DNA of 40,825 bases, from positions 686,242 to 727,066 of the forward strand of contig MNCI01002119.1 in assembly GCA_015680685.1 (NCBI GenBank), in the 5' to 3' direction. Shown piece by piece: positions 22,202 through 31,559 of the stretch; the stretch's first letter is position 1; each line of letters begins with the position of its first letter. Position numbers and translations under genes: made by a program. Under the pieces are notes generated by a model. That model was not told the origin of the DNA and searched no databases. It saw only the letters and a list, made by a program, of their open reading frames with translations. Source of the DNA: Gnetum montanum (lineage: Eukaryota; Streptophyta; Gnetopsida; Gnetales; Gnetaceae).

Positions 22202-23096
22202 TGATGAGCGGAAAGTATACCCTACACCCAACCATACGAATTACAAGTGTTCACACATAATTCAGTCGAATTTTGTAGATCTTAAGTTCTCATGTACACT
22301 AGTTCCAGGACGTGAAATCTAATCATGACGATCATTGTCTTCCCAACTACACTTGTGGAGCTTAATTATTTAGTTAAGTGTAATTTAGGCACATGATTTT
22401 TATTATTTTATATTTTATTCATCTACGATTAATAACAAGTTGGAACTTAACTTATGAACTAATTTATCTAATCTAATTGCTAATTAGTAATTAATTGTCC
22501 TAACATAAGCATCCGGTCCCACTTTCTATACACATCTTGAACACATACAACACTGCTAGGCTATCAAGAGTTAACCATTACTAGGATCACCAAGTGTTGT
22601 ATGTCATGCTTGAAGTGGTCCTACTTATGCATTTAATCTATTTAGCTTAATTAATTAATCAATTGAAGTCTAATTTAGCTTAATTAATTGCATAATGAAT
22701 AAAAATAGTAAATGCAAAAATAAATCATTAATTTATTCCAAGTGTTGCAAGGTTTGATCAAAAGGCTCATCTTTATTGCCATTCACACTAGTGTGCTCAA
22801 GTACATTAGTGCTTGAATAAAGATTTGTACACCTTCTAACTCTTGTTGTGAGCACTCAAAGAAATATTCTAACTCTCAAATGAAAACATTGCAAGAGCTC
22901 TACTACAACTATGATATTGCCTCCCTAAACATAGCTGGTGAGCATGTATTTATAGACTTTATTATGGAGCTGCATTGACAAGCCCTCATAAATATAGCAA
23001 ATGCTACATTGATATGGCCCCGTGACTTGGGCAACACCACATCGACGGGGACTCATCGATGAGGGCCTGTCGATGTGACACTTTGATCTTTCATCA
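22202..23096 (-). repeat. E1 5' LTR
   Basis: It starts TGATGAGCGG and ends CTTTCATCA in plus orientation and pairs with 992-1840. The U3 end (23040-23085) carries ATCGATG-type palindromic units. Confidence 0.9.
22947..22954 (-). promoter_or_regulatory. TATA box of E1 5' LTR
   Basis: The minus strand reads TATAAATA at the position shared by all family LTRs. Confidence 0.7.
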
Positions 23097-23101
23097 TATG
23101 T
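23097..23101. repeat. Right target-site duplication of E1 (TATGT)
   Basis: It matches TATAT at 987-991 in four of five bases. Confidence 0.6.
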
Positions 23102-23640
23102 TATGATGTAAGATCAACTATTACTAACTTATATACATCATAGGAAGAACAAGATCAAGTGTCTTAGATGCATCAACATTACTAGAAGAAGATTTCACAA
23201 TTTTTTCTTCACAAGCTTGCAAATTTGCATTCTTCAAATCAATAGAAATCTCTTCATGCATAATATGAGCAAAAAGTTTAGAATTGATCGAAGAAGGTGG
23301 AGATAATTTAAAATTCCCCATAGGGGAATTCTAGAAAGATCAAATTTGTTAGAGAAAAATCAAAAATATAAAAATCAAATTTGCTTAATCTTCTCATAAC
23401 TATTTATTTTTCAAGGGGAGGGGCAAAGGGGGATTATTAGATTCCAAAAAAAATCAATGAAGAGATAGTATAAAGAAAAATCACAATAGTTTTGGAGATG
23501 TCTTTTTAGGTTTTCATTCTTATAATTAATCTTAAAAAGCCTCCTCTCTAAGCTAGAAAAATTATTAAGCCTTACCTAGAAGCACCTTCATGAATTTTTA
23601 CTTCTTACTAAAGAGTTTCTTGTAAAAAAGGAGAAATCTC
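23102..23640. other. Unassigned AT-rich DNA with a short open frame
   Basis: A 65-residue minus-strand open frame (23124-23321) reads KNANLQACEEKIVKSSSS in its middle, a hydrophilic style sometimes seen in retrotransposon gag linkers. No family can be assigned. The rest, with purine-rich runs, shows nothing recognisable. Confidence 0.4.
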
Positions 23641-23660
23641 TCTCTAAAGATAAAAGAAAT
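23641..23660. repeat. Left target-site duplication of the LINE
   Basis: It is 20 bases long and matches 25954-25973 at 17 positions. It directly precedes the T run that is the LINE poly(A) tail. Confidence 0.6.
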
Positions 23661-25953
23661 ATTTTTTTTTTTTTGAAGAAAAAGTAAACTTGATTCTATG
23701 GTGTCTAGAGCACATCTGATAGTAAAAGGTTATACATGAAGCATACCAAAAAAAGATTACAAATTATAGTAATAGAACAACCCAAAAAAATGTTGTATTA
23801 AGCTTGGCGAGCATCACGATGATGTCTTAGGATAATAGAATAATCAATGATGAAGCGTTTAGCAAGTACAACATGGTTACTCTTTTCTTGTTGAAAAACC
23901 CACACTATATGTAGTCTTGTTGTAGCAAAATTTTTATTTCGGCATTGTTTCTATTTCTCCAAACTTTAAGAAATTTGATTAATAAAGTCATGAATGGAAT
24001 TGTTAAGCCAACATACTCTTATGATGTGCCTGAGTTCATTCCAAAACGATTGGGCCTCAAAACAATGGAATAAATAATGATTAATGATTTCTACTTGAAC
24101 TCCACAATGCACACACTTATCATTTGTAATTAATCCCTTATGAAATAAAAACATGCTCATAGGTAATTTTCCATATAGACTCTCTCACATAAAAATTTTG
24201 CATTTTGGTATCATCACATCATGCCACTAAGATTCTTTAATTGGATATTTAATTCTTGGCACTAAACTTGTATATGGTTCATTGAGTTTATATTAACAAG
24301 AATTGTTTCATTGTACTATTTTATTATGAACCCAAATATTTGTTTGGAACCAAAGCTTAATTTTTCAAAACTTCTCCATGTCAGACTAACACAAAGAATG
24401 GATGGAGCATTATGAAAAAGCATGTTGTTATATATGTACTTAGCACTCATGACTTGTATCCATTGTTTGTTACCTATGTAAAGTTGCTACACAAACTTCC
24501 CCAACAATGCTAAATTTATATGACTTAAATGGTGAAAACCCCATCCATCCATTTGGATGGGACAACAAAGATCATTCCAATTTATTGAATGAAAGCTATG
24601 TTCTTTAATATGAGACCAAAGAAAATGTTTTTCTAACTTCTCCAGTTTATTCAAAATTGCTTCTAGGGCTTTAAAACATGAGAGATAATAAAGAGGGGTA
24701 GCTTGCAATACATAATGAATAAACTAGAGCCTTCTTGCTTGTGTTAACAATTTCTCCTTCCACATTGCTAATCTACTATTAATTTTTTCAATGACTTCTT
24801 CCTATAAATTGATTTTCATTCTACCAATGAAAAGTGGGAGGCCCAAATATTTTGTACCAAATTTATCTTCTTGATATTGTAGTTTTAGACAAAACTCCTG
24901 AAATATTATAATAGGTGTGCCAAAATTGAAAATCCTACTCTTTGTAAAATTTATTTTCAGGCTCGATGCTTGAGAAAAAGTATGAGGGAAATCAAGAGCT
25001 TTATTAAGGATAAACTTAGAACCTTGCACAAAAATGAAAGGCATCATCAACAAATTGGGAATATGTAAAATTTGGACATTCATGGGTTAGAGTGATGCCT
25101 TTGATAAGCTGCTATAATTTGTATTTTCAGAGGATAGTCCTAAGACCTTCCATTAACATAATAAATAAATAAAGAGAGAATGGATCTAATGAACCCTCTT
25201 TTTTTCCATGAAATCACATGTAAGCTACCTATTAATCAAGAGAGAAAAATAGGTAGCTTTATAGCACTACAATTTTTGTAACCAATGTTCTAGAAAATCC
25301 AATTTGCAAAGCATATCATCAAGGAAATCCCAAGAAATGTTATCATAAGCCTTGCTTATATGTAATTTAAGAGCAACACTTAGTGCCTTTTGGAGATGGC
25401 TTGAATGGAGAATTTCTTAAGTGAGGAGAAATTGATTCAAAATATATCTACCAGGAATAGAGCTAGCTTGCTCAAATGCAATAATAGATTGAAGAACCTT
25501 GCTTACTTGATTCACCATAAATTTGGATATGATCTTGTAAAGAGTATTGCATAAGCTAATTGATCTATAGTCTTTGATATTACTTGCTTCATCTTTCTTT
25601 GTAATAAAGAGATCCATGTAATATTAAATTCACTCAAAATACAATTTCCTCTCCAAAACTCAATGATAATATCATAAATATCTTTACCAATAATGTGCCA
25701 AAAAGTTTTTAAAAATTCAACTGGAAACCCATCTAAACATGATGCCTTACGATTAAACATACATTTATAGTCTCCTAGACCTTCTTTGAAGTTGGAACCT
25801 TATTGAGTAATTAAATATCACATTGAGTAACCTTACTGCCAACTGCTTTGATAACCTTCTTTCATGCGTCTCTATTAGGATTTAGTCCTTTATTTAATAA
25901 ACCATGATAAAAATTGACTACAATACTAAAAATTTGATCTTTCCAGCCTTGAG
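23661..25953 (-). mobile_element. 5'-truncated L1-type LINE with poly(A) tail
   Basis: The T run at 23662-23674 is the minus-strand poly(A). The minus strand encodes pieces of ORF2. Near 25417-25740 it has SCLDGFPVEFLK, ISLLQRK and IKDYRSISLCNTLYKIISK, the start of the non-LTR RT. Near 25040 is QFVDDAFHF, the catalytic FxDD motif. Near 24487-24708 is the RT thumb region (SHINLALLGKFV). At 23966-24160 is the terminal zf-RVT-like zinc motif (CVHCG...H...FHC). Frameshifts separate the pieces. The endonuclease is missing, as expected for 5' truncation. A likely 20-bp duplication flanks it. Confidence 0.85.
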
Positions 25954-25973
25954 TCTCTAAAACAAAAAGAAAT
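25954..25973. repeat. Right target-site duplication of the LINE
   Basis: TCTCTAAAACAAAAAGAAAT resembles 23641-23660; the A-rich part could match partly by chance. Confidence 0.55.
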
Positions 25974-28008
25974 TAATATTGCAAAATACAAATTAAGCAT
26001 TTAGCTTTGATGGTAAGCTTTTTTGCTTCAAGCTATAACTAAAAAGTGACATCTTTGAAAATCTAATATTTAACTTCTAAAGAAAGATAATAGTTATGCT
26101 CTTATTGTTGAAACCTAACTATACATCAAAGCTTCCAAATATAATAGAGAATAAGTAGTGGAAGACTATATGAATGTATACAATCAATATAAAACATTCT
26201 TAAAACTTAAGTAGAAAAAAACAAATATATATAAGAATTTATCAAAAAAAATTCATTTAAGAGGATATTGAAAATATAACTAGATGGCGAAAGGGGTGTT
26301 GGAACCGAAAATATTTTTTGAACAATATTTATCCCCAAGGCATAAAGTTATATTAGAAGTTTATAACTTAGTATCTTAGCATTAAGCATCAAGAATCTTA
26401 TCGCTAGGCTAACACCTCATTCTCTACCATTATTAGATTTTTTTTAGGAAGAAGATACTAAAACCTAAAACATTTGTTTTAACAATATAAAACTAAAACC
26501 CACTAGAATTTAACCCATAACTTGGAGTTACCAAATCAAAAGTCTTATCACTAGGTTAACACCTCATTTTCTACCAAAACTAAATGACTATATTTACCTC
26601 TTCCATAACTAGATGACTAAATATATAAGTTATCTATCTTCATGCACATATAATAGATCTTTCAATTTGTGTACAATACCCAATATATTATTCAAATTGG
26701 GAGAATAGATTTAAAATGTCCAATAATGGTTTCTTTTGAAATATAAATACATACTTTTTTAGAGAAATTAAATGAAAGACTTGTGTTATGAGAGGAGGGT
26801 GTTAGCATTTGAAACGTTTTGATTTATCCCTTGGACATATTTAACTTTTCTTTTCTTTTTTGGTTGAGTAAATGAACATAGGGAATGGTAGCATAACTCC
26901 CTCATCATGATAGGATAGATATGACCCCCTAAACAAAAGTATCCTAGTATAAGTCTACAATCTAGAAGTGAAGGAAAAAATTGAACCCATAATCTTATTA
27001 CTAAGAAGTGAGTATCTTGATCACTACAATATATACCTAGGTACTCTATATAACTTAGAATTTATAGGTGCTTTAAACTAGACATATTTTCCCTAAATAA
27101 TACTTATATTAAACAGAACTAACCTATACTTAAAGCACATGACAATCACCTACAATTAGCAAATTTTTTTCAAAAGAATCATTACTTGTATGCTCAATGC
27201 TCACCCTATCAAGGTAGGATCTTGGAGGATCAATGAATGAACGAAAGCTTAACGTCTTTTAAATGGTTGCGATCAAGGGTCTTCCGAGTTAAGAAATAAA
27301 CATATTATAATCACTCCAAATGATAGTCCCTAGAAAAATGTGTTCAATAAAATGAAAAAATGATTAATGATTAAAGCCTTAATTAAATGAATAATTGTAA
27401 CACCTAGTTACAAAAATTCATTATGTAAAAGACTTATGTAATATACATCATTCTTCCCCTCACATTGGAATGTATTTTAAATGAAATAAGGGAAATTTTA
27501 TCATGGATCAAGAAGCACTAATACATAATCATTACAACATTACATTACAAAGAGAATTATCATTATAACATTACATTACAAAGAGAGGTTATAGTATTTT
27601 TTATCAAATCACTTGCAAAGGGTTCATCTTTCACTTTGTGGCTATAAGAAACTAGGATAACGGTCCAATGAAGTTGGTAAGGAGGATTAGGGGAAAATAG
27701 TTGGATTTTAGAAGTGGGGTTTTTGTAATTGAGAGGAGCAACATATAGATGCTTCTCTTTGATGGTAGTAGGGCTAGAATTTCATATTTTCTTAGACCAT
27801 ATATATACATGAAATGTGTGAAATTATATGGTATACAATTATTTTCATATGATTTTGGATTAAACAATCACTTACAATTAGCATGGACTCTAATTGACTT
27901 CTTTGTAACTTCTTCACTTGCTTATTCAAGATTTGTACAATTATGAAAGGAACATTGTTGTAAATTTATTGGACAAGCTTGGATTTTAAAGGTTTCTTAT
28001 CCCAAAAT
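25974..28008. other. AT-rich intergenic DNA, no gene recognised
   Basis: I see no conserved protein. Short open frames at 27652-27867 (minus) and 27749-27946 (plus) overlap each other and lack motifs. A paired motif (26396 and 26542) and a 31-bp tandem repeat (27528) are listed separately. The right end (to 28013) is continuous with 34991 once E3 is removed. Confidence 0.5.
27528..27589. repeat. 31-bp tandem repeat, two units
   Basis: Units 27528-27558 and 27559-27589 share ATCATTA, AACATTACATTACAAAGAGA and differ at about two positions. Confidence 0.8.
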
Positions 28009-28013
28009 GGACT
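28009..28013. repeat. Left target-site duplication of E3 (GGACT)
   Basis: It is identical to 34986-34990. Confidence 0.9.
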
Positions 28014-28722
28014 TGATGAGTGGCAAGGTACCCCTACACTCAACCATACGAATACGAGCATTACATGTGCGATCTGGGGGAACTCTGCAAACTAAGTGCC
28101 TACACACCTTATGGAACACTTAAGGTTAATCGTTCATTGTCTTCCCAGGCTTACTTGTATTTGTCACAGTTGTATGGTTAAGTAAGTCTGAGGTATATGA
28201 TTTTTATATCTTTTATGTTTTATCTCCTATGCTAATGAGGGAAAGGGTGAAGAGACTAAATAACTAACTTTAACTAACTAAGTTCTAATGCCTAGCATCA
28301 GTATCCGTTCCCACTTGTCGTTCACACCTTGAGCCAATGCAACCTTCTGGGATTACCAAATGCTATTCGTTACTAGGATTACCAAGCATAACGCACGTGC
28401 TCAAAGCAGTCGTACTGAATGCACTTAACTATGAGAGAAGGGTTGAGAGAGATTTAATTAACTAATAAAGCATTTAAATAATTAAAAATAATTAAAGTCC
28501 TAATTAGCTTAGTCCATGCACTACAAGGTTTATCCAAAAAGTTCGTCTTTATTTCTATACAAAAACTTGTGCTCAGGTACAATATTTGCTCGAATAAAGA
28601 TCCGTTCACTTTGGGGCTCCTACTGCGGGCACATGGAAATTACTCTAACTCTGGAATGGAAAAATGGGAAGAGTTTGGCTAAGGTCTAGATCTAGATTGA
28701 GAAATAAGGGAGAGCTCCCTCT

Positions 28723-28730
28723 TATTTATA
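28723..28730 (-). promoter_or_regulatory. TATA box of E3 3' LTR
   Basis: The minus strand reads TATAAATAAG, as in the partner LTR at 34912. Confidence 0.7.
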
Positions 28731-28739
28731 GATTTGACG

Positions 28740-28878
28740 ACACGCTACAATATCACGTACATGATATCGCAGGGGAAGATGCAATATCATGTAAGCGATA
28801 TCGTGGAGGATGCGATATCGCGGCGGATGTGATATCACGTACATGATATAGTGGGCCATGCGATATCGCATCCCATCA
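28740..28878. repeat. GATATC palindrome array in U3
   Basis: About eight imperfect CGATATCG or CATGATATC units occur in 139 bases, separated by GGAGGATG-like spacers. The partner LTR (34925-34985) has about three. A CACGTACATGATAT repeat brackets the extra part, so unequal exchange or slippage is likely. Confidence 0.75.
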
Positions 28879-29249
28879 TATCCCCATGACTAAATAAAAA
28901 CTCGTCCTCGAGTTCCTTACAAAATATTGGGAAGGTATGGGATTATTGACTTGAATGGAACTAATGGTGAATGGGATGACATGTGAACGGATCATCATTA
29001 CAGAACATGACCAAATTGGTGTTCATGACAACAAGAGTGAACATCTTATACATTTGACATTAGGCCTTATTTGGCAGCTGAGGGGGAAGAGAGAAGAGAG
29101 AAGAAGTTTGCTACTACCAATGCCAAGATTGCGCCTTTTGTTGTCTATCCGTAAGCACGCCATCAATCTTGTTCATTGCATAACTACTTTAGCATCAATC
29201 CATTCCAAGTGTTCCCTCCAGATCCAATCCGTTGTTGTATGATTATCAT
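28879..29249 (-). pseudogene. E3 3' block, polypurine tract and ORF3 relic
   Basis: On the minus strand the LTR is preceded by TTTAGTCATGGGGATA, and the TATGGGATTATTGACT block lies near 28937. An ATG at 29249 stands exactly where ORF3 begins in E1, E2 and E4, 61 bases after a donor-like site. Only about 370 bases remain of the ~2.9 kb ORF3; the conserved EWY domain and coiled coil are absent. Confidence 0.55.
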
Positions 29250-29310
29250 ATGCACACATAACATAGTCTTTATATTAGCAAGGGTAAATGAATCATAATG
29301 CAGTTCATAC
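29250..29310 (-). other. E3 relic of the ORF3 mini-intron
   Basis: GCAAG|GTATGAACTG at 29311/29310 and TTGCTAATA match E4 closely. The acceptor TAG is replaced by CAT before the ATG, so this copy could not splice at that site. Confidence 0.4.
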
Positions 29311-29432
29311 CTTGCTTCGGTGAAAGGTCCATTGGCTGAGTTGTGGTATGGCTGATGCAGATCTGGAGATATAATAGTGGTGACTACCAAAGGTGTTGGG
29401 GTTAGGAGAAAATTGAAAAAATTGGGTCTAGA

Positions 29433-29454
29433 CCCCCATGACTAAGAGCGAACC
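29433..29454 (-). promoter_or_regulatory. Donor-like site and PPT-like motif in E3
   Basis: The minus strand reads GAG|GTTCGCTCTTAGTCATGGGGG, matching E1 5240-5263 at all but a few positions. Confidence 0.5.
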
Positions 29455-30766
29455 TCTAGTAGCAATAGAATGGAGAAAGAAAACGAACAAGAAAGATGGA
29501 GAAAAAGAGACAACTATAACATTGATGAAATGGATGTCAAGATGGAAATGAACAAAATAGAATGGATTGCAAAAATGTTAATGGAAAGAATTTAACTGGT
29601 GTACCAAATAGGAATGCCAATGGGTCCTCCCCAAATCAGGCTCATGCCCTTAATGCCCTGACAATCCCACATTCAAAGAGTCTGTAGGCTCTAGGAATGT
29701 CATTTGGAACAAGAGTTAAAGTCTTAGCCACAAGAATTTACCAACAAGAAAACAATGCATCCACCAAGATATGGACTACTAATACAATCGACAATGAGGT
29801 GATAGATGGGGAAAGAAGGATGGAAAGAAGAGAATGGAATGGAGTCTCAAGAAAAAGGTGGTGTATAGCCCCTTGTGTATTTAGTGATTAATGTAACTTA
29901 GTAGATCCCATTCCAAGTCTGGCCTCAACAAACCACATCCAGTGACTTTGCATTAATACATTTGGTCAATCCATCCACCGAAAGTAATAAGAATGCATCC
30001 CCTAAAGAGCCACCACCATTCCAACGAAGAGAAGGAGAAGAGAATAGGAAGCGAGAAGGGCCTTAGTTAGAGGGAACATGTTTATTTTACTTCCATAACC
30101 AATGATTGTAGTCCAAATGATTATTTCATCTAAGGGATGTGCTTTGAATTCTCACCATTTTTTTTATGTTTAAATGTGAGAACCATACCATGCAAAGACC
30201 TTGTTATTTTTATTTTCTCAGCTTGCCAATAAGGTGGCAATGTCGGAATGGTAAGAAAAATCAAGAAGAAGACATCCAAGCACCTAAGATAATGGCCAAC
30301 ACAAATGCGTCAAGTCCCCTTGAAGTCATACCCTGCTCAATCCTTGAGTCCTTCCTTAGTTCGAGAAATGGCTAGTCACCAATTCATTGATAGTTCTTAT
30401 TTAGAAAAGGACTGTACATTTCCAAGCCAAGAGAGACCATAGAAATTTATGGATGTATGGATGAAGTGGACTCATTGCCTGCTATATCAAAAGAACCATA
30501 CCTTAGTATCAACATCATAACTTAAAGGTAAAAACCAAATATTAGCAATCAATGGAGTACGGTTGATACCATCTTTGGAGCACTTACTAAATGACAAACT
30601 TAATAAAACGGATAACACACACACACACACAAAGAAATGAAAAAGTATAAACGATGTTGTAAAACAAAAAACAAGAAAAGTTAAAGAAATTGTAAAAACA
30701 AAAATGTGTAAGATAAAAACTTAAAAGAATTGAGGGCCTCAAATGATTAGCATAAGTGACCATCTT
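29455..30766 (-). other. E3 non-coding spacer
   Basis: Homologous in patches to the E1 and E2 spacers, for example near 30050 (GGGCCTTAGTTAGAGGGAAC) and 30440-30480. The TATA box seen in E1 and E2 is not present. An (AC)n microsatellite is at about 30617-30631. Confidence 0.6.
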
Positions 30767-30778
30767 CCCCATGACTGA
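30767..30778 (-). promoter_or_regulatory. PPT-like motif after the pol deletion
   Basis: The minus strand reads TCAGTCATGGGG followed by AAGATGGT, as at 7031 in E1. Confidence 0.5.
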
Positions 30779-30814
30779 ATTACAATGGAGAGATCCAAAA
30801 TAATGAGCATTTGT

Positions 30815-31470
30815 TTGAATTTCTTAGAAGTTCTCAACTTCTCCCAATTGATGTTTTCAAGTTAAGAGTTGGAAGTTGACGATGCTCATATTCCAATGTA
30901 TCTATGCTCTTGCTGTGGGTGTAGGTTGTTTCCCCAGTTCGTTCCATACATTTTGGTGGGCTGCTCTCTTGATTAGCTATCAACCACTGGGTGTTCTCTT
31001 GTTGTGTGGTTGCTACATACAGGCACGTTTGTATCTAAGTTTCTTGGGCACACCGGTTACATGCAGGAAATGTTGAACATTCTTGTATGTTATCACCATT
31101 TGAGTCACTGTATGTGATGCATGGAACTTTCTTCTTCTTGATCTTTCCATAAATGTTTTCCTTAGATATTTCCAAGGAAAGATCACAAATTCCTAGGCAT
31201 GCGTTGATGGTATTGAGCCATGCCCTCCCCATTATAATTGGAAAGTCCCCTTTGTTACTATTGACTTCTATCACTAGGAAATTAGCTGGGTATGACCAAC
31301 CACACACAGTGGTAATGATGTCCTCCACCAATCCCAAGGGAATGGTGATGGACTGATTAGCCAGATCTAGTTGAATATTGCTCTTCTTGAGTGGAGGCAA
31401 GTTCCAGGCTTTATACATTTCTCATGAGATTAAGTTGACCCCAAAACTTGAGTCAATAAGAGCCTTATGT
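30815..31470 (-). pseudogene. E3 aspartic protease, nearly open
   Basis: The minus strand has PHKALIDSSFGVNLIS near 31425-31470, with the active-site DSG changed to DSS, followed by a stop. A 127-residue open part (31035-31418) includes CGWSYPANFLV, GDFPIIMGRAWLNT and ends in a stop. Homology to the E1 protease-RT linker continues to about 30815, where the pol deletion joins post-integrase sequence. With no RT this is a gag-protease element. Confidence 0.8.
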
Positions 31471-31559
31471 GGTTTTTTCCCAGTGACGTAGAGGTAGATT
31501 AAGGAACTTCCAGGGTTAGAGAGTTTCTTGGGAAGGTGGCCCACCTTGATCCAATCGGT

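Larger units (their letters stand above)
992..23096 (-). mobile_element. E1: old Athila/Tat-like Ty3/gypsy LTR retrotransposon, interrupted by E2
   Basis: The element is bounded by related LTRs (992-1840 and 22202-23096) and a decayed 5-bp duplication. In sense (minus) order it carries a tRNA-Asp-like primer site, gag, aspartic protease, RT, RNase H, integrase, a long non-coding spacer and ORF3. Without the E2 insertion it is about 13.3 kb. All reading frames contain stops. LTRs differ by roughly 17% over the first ~230 bases compared by eye. It is the only family member here with a complete pol, so it shows what an autonomous copy looked like. Confidence 0.9.
28014..28878 (-). repeat. E3 3' LTR
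   Basis: It starts TGATGAGTGG and ends CATCCCATCA in plus orientation. It is longer than its partner (865 versus 747 bp), mainly through extra GATATC units at its U3 end and about 45 bases near 28060-28105. Confidence 0.92.

Noticed and set aside
28740-28878. Possible CRISPR-like array (regular palindromes)
   Set aside because: Units are short and imperfect, the spacers are not unique or even, and it is part of an LTR.
28955-29242. 95-residue plus-strand open frame in E3
   Set aside because: It is antisense to the ORF3 relic and has no motif.
30612-30632. (AC)n microsatellite as a regulatory feature
   Set aside because: A short simple repeat in the spacer with no counterpart in E1 or E2.
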